Shown here: in pieces, positions 1 to 7,326 of the stretch | Layout: every line of letters starts with the position of its first letter | How positions within the stretch are numbered: position 1 is the first letter of the stretch | Program-made: the position numbers and the translations under genes | Assembly (NCBI GenBank): GCA_934317845.1 | Contig: CAKRES010000012.1 | Location: forward strand, 1 to 64,000 | DNA from: an uncultured Lachnospiraceae bacterium | GTDB taxonomy: Bacteria > Bacillota > Clostridia > Lachnospirales > Lachnospiraceae | Direction: 5' to 3' | DNA: 64,000 nucleotides | The notes under the pieces: model-generated | What the model was told of the DNA's origin: nothing | The model's input: the letters and a program-made list of their open reading frames with translations, nothing else | Database searches by the model: none

Positions 1-21
1 TCTGCTTTTTCCTTTCTTCAT
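1..21 (-). CDS. start of an unidentified gene, cut by the window edge
   Basis: Only the first seven codons (Met-Lys-Lys-Gly-Lys-Ser-Arg) lie in the window. The call rests on an ATG at 21 with a GGAGG ribosome site at 27-31, five bases upstream. Nothing can be said about the product. Confidence 0.35.
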
Positions 22-93
22 ATTGACCTCCATTCATTTTGCTTTGCTGATATGGTCATATTCTATTTTCAATGTACACTATATCCTCAAAAT

Positions 94-120
94 ATTACAT
101 TCGTAAGATTTTGAAGTAAA
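94..120. repeat. recombinase-site-like repeat, copy L1
   Basis: Reads ATTACAT-TCGTAA-GA-TTTTGAAGTAAA. It shares its left half with the copies at 172 and 236, and its right half with the copy at 236. The GA at 107-108 matches the crossover dinucleotide of TnpX/TndX-type large serine recombinases, so it may be an old attachment site. Confidence 0.45.
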
Positions 121-171
121 AAAAATTCTCTTTGATGGGTATATCGTACTATACATTCCTCCCTTCTTTTT

Positions 172-196
172 ATTACATGCGTAAGATTTCGCAACA
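172..196. repeat. putative attachment site, copy L2 (left end of nested element)
   Basis: The 19 bases at 178-196 match 4890-4908 at 18 positions, written TGCGTAAGATTNCGCAACA, with GA at 185-186. The left half resembles copies L1 and L3; the right half resembles the site beside the recombinase. A hybrid of this kind is what strand exchange at the central GA would leave. Confidence 0.55.
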
Positions 197-235
197 AAAA
201 AATATCGTCCGAACTCCTGCTACACTTGTGTAAAT

Positions 236-260
236 ATTACATCGGAAGATTTAGAAGTCA
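236..260. repeat. recombinase-site-like repeat, copy L3
   Basis: Reads ATTACAT-CGGAA-GA-TTTAGAAGTCA, related to the copies at 94 and 172. The three copies lie 60-80 bases apart. Confidence 0.4.
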
Positions 261-592
261 AGTTATCTTTATATAAAAAGGCCTCTGCCAGGAAGTATCA
301 TACATTTTCGCAAAAGTGATACCTTTTAGCAAAAGCCTATTATTCAGCAGAGTCTCAAAACACCCCACTGTTTTAATATTCAAATGTTTCATTCAAAAGA
401 CCTGAAAACACACATTCATTTTCTCCCCTTAATATCCCACAAACCGCAGAAAATCAAGGTTTCTTTGAAAGCAGACAAACGGTTTCAATATTCCCCTGAA
501 CTTCGATTTTATACTGCATAGCGAAAGTATGCAATAGATTTCAAAGTGGGGTAATGGTTTTATCCCCATATAAAGCGTTGTCCTTCTCTTTT

Positions 593-1585
593 TCAAGTAT
601 ATAGTTTACCGTTTGGCAACGGTTTGGGTATTCTCTCGTTTATTCCATAATAGGCTAAATCCTTAATAAAAAGACATTGATTTGGCCTTGCCTTAGGTAA
701 ATCTATCGAAGTTGATAATGCTGGCGGAAAACTTAATGTTATATCAATACTTCTATCAATCCCTTTTGTTTTGGAAATATCTTCTATAGTTTCCTTAATA
801 TTTTCAAAGTAGCTTTTTATCTCCAGTAAACTTCCCCTTAAAAAAGCCTCTTCCAAGTTATCAATTTCCTTTCTAAATTTAACTACTTTTGGATCATACT
901 TTAATTCAAATGCATACTTTACTATATCTTCCAAATTTCCATACTTATCAAGTATATAATCTAATAACACAGGAAATCTATACCTAATCACATTTTTTCC
1001 AATTAAAGCGTTTAATTCCTCATAAAATCCGCATAATTCGCTATCCAATTTGTTAATCACATCTTTTCTGTTAAAAAAGTTCAAAAAATCATAACTCTGT
1101 AGAATTAACAATCTTTTGACCGAAGGCATATAATCCAGCCCGTTCTCATTAGCCACCAACCAATAATCTAACGCTCTTTTTCCATCATTATTTATTTCAT
1201 AGTATCCCCTTTTTCCAAATAATATTTCCAAAACTTTAGAAGAATCATACATTCCGTTTTCATTTGGTTCAATATTTTGAACTTCACTTTCAGGCATTTT
1301 ATATTCAAAAAAATGTTCAAGCGATAATTTTTGAATTATTGGGGATAACGCTTGTTTAGACAATATTCTAAAACGAATCTCATATTGTTTAAAAAAATCT
1401 ACTCCTGACAAAAAATGTGAATTAAACATCTCTTCCATAACATATACTTCATCCCACAAAACAATTCCATATATTACATTCATTAGCGCATCATATTTAG
1501 CTATGTTCATAGAATTATTTTTCAATTCACCTATTGCTGTAGAAGCCTCATAAACACTTTCACCATCTAATAAAATTCTACTCAT
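593..1585 (-). CDS. hypothetical protein, nested-element cargo
   Basis: A 330-residue protein I do not recognise. It has no signal peptide, membrane segment, Walker motif or obvious catalytic signature. It is rich in Leu, Ile, Tyr, Phe, Lys and Glu with helical-looking segments, including an acidic-basic stretch around residues 225-270. The ATG at 1585 has an AGAGGA ribosome site about nine bases upstream. It lies 163 bp downstream of the DUF4062 gene on the same strand, so the two may be cotranscribed. Base composition is much more AT-rich than the chromosome, consistent with recent transfer. It could be a partner of the DUF4062 protein, but only the pairing supports that. Confidence 0.7.
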   Translation of the reverse strand: MSRILLDGESVYEASTAIGELKNNSMNIAKYDALMNVIYGIVLWDEVYVMEEMFNSHFLSGVDFFKQYEIRFRILSKQALSPIIQKLSLEHFFEYKMPESEVQNIEPNENGMYDSSKVLEILFGKRGYYEINNDGKRALDYWLVANENGLDYMPSVKRLLILQSYDFLNFFNRKDVINKLDSELCGFYEELNALIGKNVIRYRFPVLLDYILDKYGNLEDIVKYAFELKYDPKVVKFRKEIDNLEEAFLRGSLLEIKSYFENIKETIEDISKTKGIDRSIDITLSFPPALSTSIDLPKARPNQCLFIKDLAYYGINERIPKPLPNGKLYT

Positions 1586-1748
1586 ATGTCTGTTCCTCTC
1601 ACACTTTAGTAAAATACGCCTTAAATCTATTCCTCACCTATTATTGATACACAATCTCACTCTGCAATTAGAAGATAAAAGAACAATTTTACAAACCATT
1701 TTAAGTTATGACGCGTTTTTATTCTTCTTATAGAACACTAAAATATGT

Positions 1749-2960
1749 TTAATTATCATTCTCACTCAAGGCTAACTCAATTTCCCAGAGTTCACTCACA
1801 AATTCATTGCAAACGTCCATAACTTGATTCTCTTTTAATGCTACAATTGTTAACAGTTCATCTTCTCTATTGGATGATGCAATAAAAATAAGAGAAAAGC
1901 ATAATGCAAATAGTGATTCAAATTGCGTATACGAATGTGCCAAGCAATCTCTATCCGGTATGTAATCTTCCAATGATGTGCCAATAGTATCTAAAAATTG
2001 ATTTCTCTCTTTTGTTGACATTTTCATATATTCATCTTGGATAGCAAAAGCTTTTCGAGTTACTTGTTTCCATACATACGAATCATCATTATACTTTAAG
2101 AAATTTATTTCCTCACAAGATAAATCATAATCATATTCCTTCCGCAAATCATTTTCTAAATTTTTATGATCATGCATAAAATATTCATATCTTGCATTAG
2201 TTTGTGCCAACAAAACCCAAAAATTCTCTTTTTCTTTCCACCTTGCTTTCAACCCTTTATTATCTTCAATAATTTTATTGATTTGTTCATCATAACATGA
2301 CAGCCTATTGTTAAATTGTTCAATAATTTCATCTTTTTCATATATCGTCTGTTTATCTTTATCAATAATATCATTTAAATTTAGTAATTGCTTTTCATAG
2401 GATCTACGCTGTTCATCCAATATAGTATACGCCGTTTTTTCTATTTTTAAATTTGCTCTAACCCAACCTGATGCATCCGTATCTCGCTTTAGTTCAACAA
2501 TTGCTGCAAGCACTGCTGCTTTCAAATTATCTTTATTATTCCATTTTCGAATGACCCTACCACAGCATGCCTTTTCTCTAAATTTCAATAACTTAGATTG
2601 TTTTGTGCCTTTGCTCTCAGTTTTACTTCTTGGTAAATTGTCAATATCATCATATATTAAAGCTAATATCGGCTTATTATTTTTAACAGCGTAATGAAAT
2701 TCCATTTCGGTATACCCTACTTTATTACCATCATCATCTATGCCTATAGAACCATATCTTCCTGCTATTATAACTAGATAAAAATCGCTCTCATCAATAA
2801 CTCTTTTTATTATCTCCCACTGACTTTTATTAGAGGCCGGAAACAATTCCATTCCTGCTGGAAAACAATTACATTCCAAAATTGCCTGTGTGACTTCTTT
2901 TCTCTCTTCTTTTAAATCTTCATATGTTGAACTTACAAATATTTGATATTTAATTTCCAA
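1749..2960 (-). CDS. DUF4062 domain protein, possible defence or signalling gene
   Basis: A 403-residue protein. Residues about 5-115 form a DUF4062 domain: an IFVSSTYEDLKEER start, a GMELFP motif, and a YTEMEFHYA segment near the end. DUF4062 resembles TIR/nucleotide-handling Rossmann folds and often heads multidomain proteins of uncertain, often defence-linked, role. Residues about 185-250 are charged and likely coiled coil; the rest is helical without a recognised domain. I chose the TTG start at 2960 because GGAGG lies at 2968-2972, seven bases upstream; an in-frame ATG at 2984 has no such site. AT-rich, and located inside the recombinase-bounded unit next to an unknown gene. Confidence 0.75.
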   Translation of the reverse strand: MEIKYQIFVSSTYEDLKEERKEVTQAILECNCFPAGMELFPASNKSQWEIIKRVIDESDFYLVIIAGRYGSIGIDDDGNKVGYTEMEFHYAVKNNKPILALIYDDIDNLPRSKTESKGTKQSKLLKFREKACCGRVIRKWNNKDNLKAAVLAAIVELKRDTDASGWVRANLKIEKTAYTILDEQRRSYEKQLLNLNDIIDKDKQTIYEKDEIIEQFNNRLSCYDEQINKIIEDNKGLKARWKEKENFWVLLAQTNARYEYFMHDHKNLENDLRKEYDYDLSCEEINFLKYNDDSYVWKQVTRKAFAIQDEYMKMSTKERNQFLDTIGTSLEDYIPDRDCLAHSYTQFESLFALCFSLIFIASSNREDELLTIVALKENQVMDVCNEFVSELWEIELALSENDN

Positions 2961-3167
2961 AATGCATCCTCCAGACATTATCATATGTTCTTATAACAGA
3001 TCCTAAAATACAAAAATTCCAATCCTTTTTCGAAAAAGTATCCTTTCGCCAAAATGTATATTTTCCGTTCTCCAAAGCCTATCCCCTGGGGTAAACCTCC
3101 ACTTATATCATCACTCTGCGGAAACAGAAACACACATCTATTTTATTCCCAAAATGGCGAAATCCTT

Positions 3168-4847
3168 TTATTTATTGGGCTTTTCTTGACAGAAGACAAC
3201 CGTTTCAACGGTATTACCTCTTTCCCACAAAACTTTCCTTACTTCCTTACCGTCACGATATATCGGAAAATTGAACTCTATTGATTTCAACGGCATTTCC
3301 GACTCTCCGTTTGGGTATATTTGAATTTCTTTTATGAGATAAGAAATAACGCTTTTCTTTTCTTCATCACTCATTATAGCATAGAGCTTTCCAAAATTCT
3401 TCATTATTTTGTAAACATTCTCCAGAGTAATGGCTTCCATCTCAATAGAACTTCTTCGTAATTTTGCATCTTCAATTCGTTCCTCCAACTCAACAATCGT
3501 ATCGTACAGCCCATCAAGTCTTAATGTCATATCGTGGATTTTTCTCTCACGATAACGGGCATCAGCAGGAAGATTATCAATCTCCCGTTCCAGACGAGCT
3601 TTATTCAAATCAACCTCCTTCAGCTTACTTTCATAATTTGCAATTTCCTTATCAACATTACTTGTATCTGTCTGTATTCCAATTCTGCTTTTTATCTCTC
3701 TGGCAAAGTACTTGTCACTTACCAACTCTTTGACTGCTTCAATAACAAGCGGCTCAATATCTGTTTTTCTCAAAGAAGCCTTATAATCACAATGATGTCC
3801 TCGCTCCTGCTTATTTCTCCCACATATATAATAATAGACTTCCTTATATGTACCGTCCTTATTTGTCCAAGCGTGTTTGTTAGTATACATTGAGCTTCCA
3901 CACATAGGACATTTCAATACACCTGTCAAAAGATGCGACCTATCTTTGCCAACCTTTGACGGTTGCTTAATTCCCGTGGCGATACGCTTTGCACGAACCT
4001 TTTCCCATAATTCCTCGCTGACAATACCCTCGTGCTGTCCTTCCTCTAAAATATAATCATCGGTGTGAACCTGTTTATACTCGTTTTTAGTTCCTTTTAC
4101 TTTCTCCCTTGTTCTTCTTCCGTAAGCAATTTTACCACAATAAACAGGATTATCTAATATCTGCCGTATAAGATGGCTGCTCCAAGTTTCCAATTTCCCA
4201 TTCTGGCGTGGTATCTTTTTAATTCCTTGAAGATTAAGATATTTCGCCACTCCGCCAAGTCCAATATCAGAATTACCAAACTTCTCAAAGATAATGCGAA
4301 TAGCTTTCGCTTCCGTTTCTTCTATTAAAAGCTGATTATTTTCAAGATAATATCCGTAAGGAGCAAAGCCACCATTCCAACCGCCCTGTCTGGCTTTTTC
4401 CCTGCGTCCATTCATTGTCTGCTCTATAATATTTTCTCTCTCAATTTCTGCAACAGCAGAAAGAACAGATATTAAAAGCTTTCCGCTTGTCTGTGATGAA
4501 TCAATTCCTTCTTCAATACAAATAAGGTTTATGCCATAAGACTGAACGAACTCCAATGAATTTAAGATGTCTGCTGCATTTCTTCCGAAGCGTGACAACT
4601 TATATACTAAAATATAATCTATCTCTAATCCGTTTTTTATATCAGACAGCATTTTCTTAAATGCAGGTCGCCCCTCAATAGATTTTCCTGACTTTCCTGC
4701 GTCCTCATATACACCTACAATCTCCATTTCCTCTCTGTCTGCAAATCGTTTCAAACTATTTTTCTGACCTTCAAGGCTATATCCATCAACCTGCATTTCT
4801 GTACTTACTCTTGGATATAAAACACATTTCTTTCCCTCTCTGTTCAT
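3168..4847 (-). CDS. large serine recombinase (resolvase/invertase family)
   Basis: A 559-residue site-specific recombinase. The N-terminal catalytic domain (about 8-150) has the nucleophile Ser15 in a YPRVST context and downstream the expected YKLSRFGRN segment. A recombinase domain follows (about 165-280), then a zinc-ribbon domain with CPMCGS and a later Cys pair (about 310-360), then a coiled-coil region (about 390-475). This layout matches TnpX/TndX-type transposases, which cut and paste at GA dinucleotides. The ATG has GGAGG seven bases upstream. The gene begins about 40 bp from a perfect GA-centred palindrome (4888-4907), presumably its own site. It probably mobilises the 185-4897 unit. 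Confidence 0.93.
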   Translation of the reverse strand: MNREGKKCVLYPRVSTEMQVDGYSLEGQKNSLKRFADREEMEIVGVYEDAGKSGKSIEGRPAFKKMLSDIKNGLEIDYILVYKLSRFGRNAADILNSLEFVQSYGINLICIEEGIDSSQTSGKLLISVLSAVAEIERENIIEQTMNGRREKARQGGWNGGFAPYGYYLENNQLLIEETEAKAIRIIFEKFGNSDIGLGGVAKYLNLQGIKKIPRQNGKLETWSSHLIRQILDNPVYCGKIAYGRRTREKVKGTKNEYKQVHTDDYILEEGQHEGIVSEELWEKVRAKRIATGIKQPSKVGKDRSHLLTGVLKCPMCGSSMYTNKHAWTNKDGTYKEVYYYICGRNKQERGHHCDYKASLRKTDIEPLVIEAVKELVSDKYFAREIKSRIGIQTDTSNVDKEIANYESKLKEVDLNKARLEREIDNLPADARYRERKIHDMTLRLDGLYDTIVELEERIEDAKLRRSSIEMEAITLENVYKIMKNFGKLYAIMSDEEKKSVISYLIKEIQIYPNGESEMPLKSIEFNFPIYRDGKEVRKVLWERGNTVETVVFCQEKPNK

Positions 4848-4887
4848 TCTGTTACCTCCGATAGTTTAGAAAAATGTGATATGTAAG

Positions 4888-4907
4888 GTTGCGTAAGATT
4901 ACGCAAC
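4888..4907. repeat. GA-centred palindrome, putative recombinase attachment site
   Basis: Arms GTTGCGTAA and TTACGCAAC flank a central GA (4897-4898) and are perfect inverted repeats. The right arm contains the stop codon of the 50-residue gene. A near copy occurs at 178-196. It lies in the leader of the recombinase gene, so it could also be an operator. Confidence 0.6.
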
Positions 4908-5051
4908 ACAATCTAAATCTTGCAGAACTGATTTTCCGTATTTTTCAACTATCTGCACCATAGCACTGATAAAAGCGTCAAAGTTTTCCTTTTCATCAGC
5001 TACAATGTCAGGCTGCTGTTCTGCATTCTCTATTATTTTTACATTTTCCAT
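4899..5051 (-). CDS. small acidic protein (50 aa), between mazF and recombinase
   Basis: A 50-residue acidic reading frame starting MENVKIIEN and ending DLDCVA. GGAGG lies eight bases before the ATG at 5051, so translation is well supported. It follows mazF by about 97 bp on the same strand. Its stop codon lies inside the GA-centred palindrome, so an insertion there would leave this protein almost unchanged. No family recognised. An antitoxin role for the neighbouring MazF is possible, but antitoxins usually precede the toxin. Confidence 0.6.
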   Translation of the reverse strand: MENVKIIENAEQQPDIVADEKENFDAFISAMVQIVEKYGKSVLQDLDCVA

Positions 5052-5148
5052 CTGAATACCTCCGCAAGAGCAAAGCGGCTGTTCACTCTAAATTATAGAG
5101 ATACAGTCGCCCTTTGGCGAATGTGCAAATCCACCCACACATTCACAT

Positions 5149-5520
5149 TTACACATTTTTATCAATTCTTTTTTCAAGCGAAACGCTGATAGCCAGAGCT
5201 TTATCAACAGCAACAAGAAAACGCCCATCAAGGGTTCCTAAATACTCTTGCAGGCGTTGTTTATCAATGGTACGAATTTGCTCCAATAAGATAATGGAAT
5301 CTTTATCAAGTCCATTGACATTGTGTACGATAGTGTGTGTCGGTAGTTTTTTCTTTGTTCCAATCTGTCCTGTAATCGCCGCTACAATGACCGTAGGGCT
5401 GTGCTTATTCCCTGTATCATTAGAAATGATAAGTACAGGTCGTGTACCGCCCTGCTCCGAGCCGATGACGGGGTTTAAATTTGCGTAGTAGATGTCGCCA
5501 CGCTTAATGATTCTATCCAT
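5149..5520 (-). CDS. MazF/PemK-family endoribonuclease toxin
   Basis: A 123-residue protein covering the whole MazF/PemK fold: RGDIYYANLNPVIGSEQGG at the N terminus, then TRPVLIISND, then HTIV and LLEQIRTIDKQRL. In this family the conserved Arg of the GGTRP segment and a Thr/Ser further on are catalytic, and the product is a sequence-specific mRNA interferase. GGAGG lies nine bases upstream of the ATG. No MazE-like antitoxin gene precedes it; 560 bp without a gene lie upstream. It is a common stabilising gene on ICEs. Confidence 0.9.
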   Translation of the reverse strand: MDRIIKRGDIYYANLNPVIGSEQGGTRPVLIISNDTGNKHSPTVIVAAITGQIGTKKKLPTHTIVHNVNGLDKDSIILLEQIRTIDKQRLQEYLGTLDGRFLVAVDKALAISVSLEKRIDKNV

Positions 5521-6083
5521 AGTGTTTGACCTCCCATTTGGATTTAGGCAGGAGCATCCTGCCTATGTAACAGCCAAACACAAGGAAGTATTTAAGGTCG
5601 GGAGCATATAAACAAAGCTCTGTTCTTATGACCGCCCTGTATCTGGCATTATGATAGGAAGCATTTCAATTTGTCCTCGACACCCCGAAATGCTATGGGA
5701 AGTCGCCAAACGGTCAGCAGCGAACTGACACCACGGGAGTTTCACCCCAACTGTCGGTCTGACAGAGCCGCCCTCATTGCCTGCGACAGTTTAATCACGC
5801 TCGGACTGTGACTGGACGGGAGTACCATTGTTCTCTTTGTGGGTTATGGCGGAATCGGGAGCTGCCCGATATTTTGAGTCGGCATTTATCGCTCTCTGCC
5901 TTTCGGCAGGTCATGGCGTACCGCTGCACACGCTTATGCTCATCACAATCACAAAGAGGAAGTATTTGGCGAATAGGTATTCGGTTGTCAAGGAACTGCC
6001 CAATCTTCGCCACACAAAGGAAAACTGGGTAAGAGTTTTTGTCCTCTCACCCAGTAGCCCGTGGGAAACCTCAAATTTCCCCT
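5521..6083. other. gene-free stretch rich in inverted repeats
   Basis: No reading frame here has a ribosome site or recognisable product. Visible inverted repeats are 5545-5565 (TAGGCAGGA, three-base loop, TCCTGCCTA), 5660-5694 (AGCATTTC / GAAATGCT), and smaller ones such as CTGTC-GGTCT-GACAG near 5750. The first lies just upstream of mazF and may be an operator. The rest could be leader RNA structure or a transfer/replication site; I cannot decide. Confidence 0.4.
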
Positions 6084-6512
6084 CTATTCAAAAAACTTTT
6101 TTATTTTTTCTTTGAGCCTGTCCATTCGCCTGTAAACAGCTTTTTCCGTGATACCGAGCTTCGATGCAATTTCTTGGGTAGAATAGCCCTGCATTTTGAG
6201 CAACAACGCCTGTAAAGTCTGCTTGTCCACTTTAATCAAAACGGCATAGAGCTTTTCGTTTTCAATGTCGGCAAGTAAATCCTCAACCGTTTTTGCTTCT
6301 ATCGGTTGGTCTTGTTCTGCAATCTCCTCAAGGTATGTACCTGCGTCTTGCAAACGCTGATAATACCTCCTGTCGGAATTGAAAACCGCCCAATCATGGA
6401 TATGGAGCTGTTCAATAGCATCCTCGCTGACACCTAAACTCCGCAGTTTCTTTTCTTCGGCTTCTTTCCAGAGCCGCCATTTCCGTTCTTCTTTGGCTTT
6501 GTTGTAAGCCAT
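6084..6512 (-). CDS. sigma-70 region 4-like regulator of the mobile element
   Basis: A 142-residue protein with a charged N terminus and a C-terminal helix-turn-helix at about 108-138: the segment around STQEIASKLGITEKAVYRR resembles sigma-70 region 4. Such short sigma-like proteins are common in ICEs of Clostridia, where they are thought to control element genes. Start ATG with GGAGG nine bases upstream. It is upstream of mazF and the recombinase on the same strand. Confidence 0.8.
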   Translation of the reverse strand: MAYNKAKEERKWRLWKEAEEKKLRSLGVSEDAIEQLHIHDWAVFNSDRRYYQRLQDAGTYLEEIAEQDQPIEAKTVEDLLADIENEKLYAVLIKVDKQTLQALLLKMQGYSTQEIASKLGITEKAVYRRMDRLKEKIKKFFE

Positions 6513-6676
6513 AATCTGTTACCTCCAATCTGAATTTTTTTGTAAATCCAGATTGAAAGGCGGAGAACGGCATCCCACGGCAGAAATAGCCCTGCGGCGT
6601 ATTTCTGCAAAAAACGACAAAAGAAAATCCGCAAAGGTCGTCAAACCAATGCGGATATAGGTGTTATTGTTTCTAT

Positions 6677-6705
6677 TATATAGATATTTAGCTTCTACCT
6701 GTGAA
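6677..6705 (-). promoter_or_regulatory. possible promoter of the sigma-like gene
   Basis: On the minus strand TTCACA (6700-6705) and TATATA (6677-6682) are 17 bp apart; an overlapping TATAAT lies at 6675-6680. Confidence 0.4.
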
Positions 6706-6829
6706 GCAGAATACTCCTTCGCTGAAGCAAGGATTTTTTTAACAGACTATCCTCGCTAATCCGTGTTGCTATGTAGAAAGCTACTGCTTCTGATAAGCAG
6801 TGAATTGTCGGTACTTGACCAACACATAA

Positions 6830-6867
6830 GAAATCCCTCCAAACTCAAACGGGTCTGGAGGGATTTC
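6830..6867. terminator. long perfect hairpin, probable bidirectional terminator
   Basis: GAAATCCCTCCA and TGGAGGGATTTC pair over 12 bp around a 14-base loop. It lies about 75 bp beyond the end of the exporter operon. There is no clear U-tract, so a barrier or processing role is also possible. Confidence 0.45.
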
Positions 6868-6943
6868 TGTTTATCTGAGCGTGAAGAAACAGCCCACCAA
6901 AAACACCGTTTTTTTTATTCAGTGGGTTTCTTTCTTTTTTTAA

Positions 6944-7318
6944 CTATTTTTCCGAGCTTATAAGCCTTACTTGATAAACGGTAGGATAATAAAAGATAAG
7001 TTCTTCATCAAATGAGTCTTTCAATACCACCATTACGGTATCACCTCGACTAAAATCTGTAATTGATATTATATTATCTTCTTCGTCTACTAACTTAGTG
7101 CTATCACTAATTAAAAGTGAATTAAATGGACTTCCATAAATCTCTGTTGTCCGTTCAACTATCAAACGGATTTCGCCATCTGATTGAGTAACAGTTTCTT
7201 GAACAATCGCCTCAAATGACATTTCAGACCATTTAGAAACTTGATTAATTGTGATTACAGCAACAATTATCGTAACAAATAGAACAACTCCGATGATAAT
7301 CAATTTTTTCTTTTTCAT
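6944..7318 (-). CDS. small membrane-anchored hypothetical protein of exporter operon
   Basis: A 124-residue protein with four lysines followed by one hydrophobic segment (about 5-25), then a soluble outer domain of beta-rich character ending in YYPTVYQVRLI. The end recalls the DUF3221/YobA type of small secreted domain, but I am not sure. AAGGAG lies about seven bases before the ATG. It starts eight bp after the permease stop, so it is the last gene of the regulator-kinase-exporter operon and may help sense or bind the exported compound. Confidence 0.65.
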   Translation of the reverse strand: MKKKKLIIIGVVLFVTIIVAVITINQVSKWSEMSFEAIVQETVTQSDGEIRLIVERTTEIYGSPFNSLLISDSTKLVDEEDNIISITDFSRGDTVMVVLKDSFDEELIFYYPTVYQVRLISSEK

Positions 7319-7326
7319 ATCTCTCC

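Larger units (their letters stand above)
22..592. other. 571-bp gene-free stretch
   Basis: It contains the three GA-centred repeats (94-260). On the minus strand at 454-519 there is a short reading frame resembling the last residues of a recombinase, discussed in the findings. No convincing gene, and no promoter could be assigned. Confidence 0.5.
185..4897. mobile_element. nested 4.7-kb serine-recombinase element with two cargo genes
   Basis: Bounded by the near-identical GA-centred sites at 178-196 and 4890-4908. It contains the large serine recombinase, reading inward from the right end, a DUF4062 gene and an unrecognised gene. Both cargo genes are clearly more AT-rich than the recombinase and the flanking mazF and parAB genes. 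A recombinase gene directly abutting one attachment site is the usual layout of TnpX-type units. The boundaries are inferred from the repeats alone. Confidence 0.5.
6513..6943. other. intergenic region between exporter operon and sigma-like gene
   Basis: No credible gene. It holds a possible promoter for the sigma-like gene (6677-6705), a hairpin at 6783-6801 (ACTGCTT / AAGCAGT) and a strong hairpin at 6830-6867. Confidence 0.45.

Noticed and set aside
79..156. 25-residue minus-strand frame with GGAGG nearby
   Set aside because: The ribosome site is only two bases from the ATG and the frame overlaps the repeat copy at 94.
3168..4847. The serine recombinase as integrase of the rlmD insertion
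   Set aside because: The GA-centred palindrome next to it shares no clear sequence with the rlmD junction, so it more likely serves the nested unit. Not excluded.
5795..6115. Overlapping short frames on both strands between mazF and the sigma-like gene
   Set aside because: None has a ribosome site and their sequences resemble no protein.
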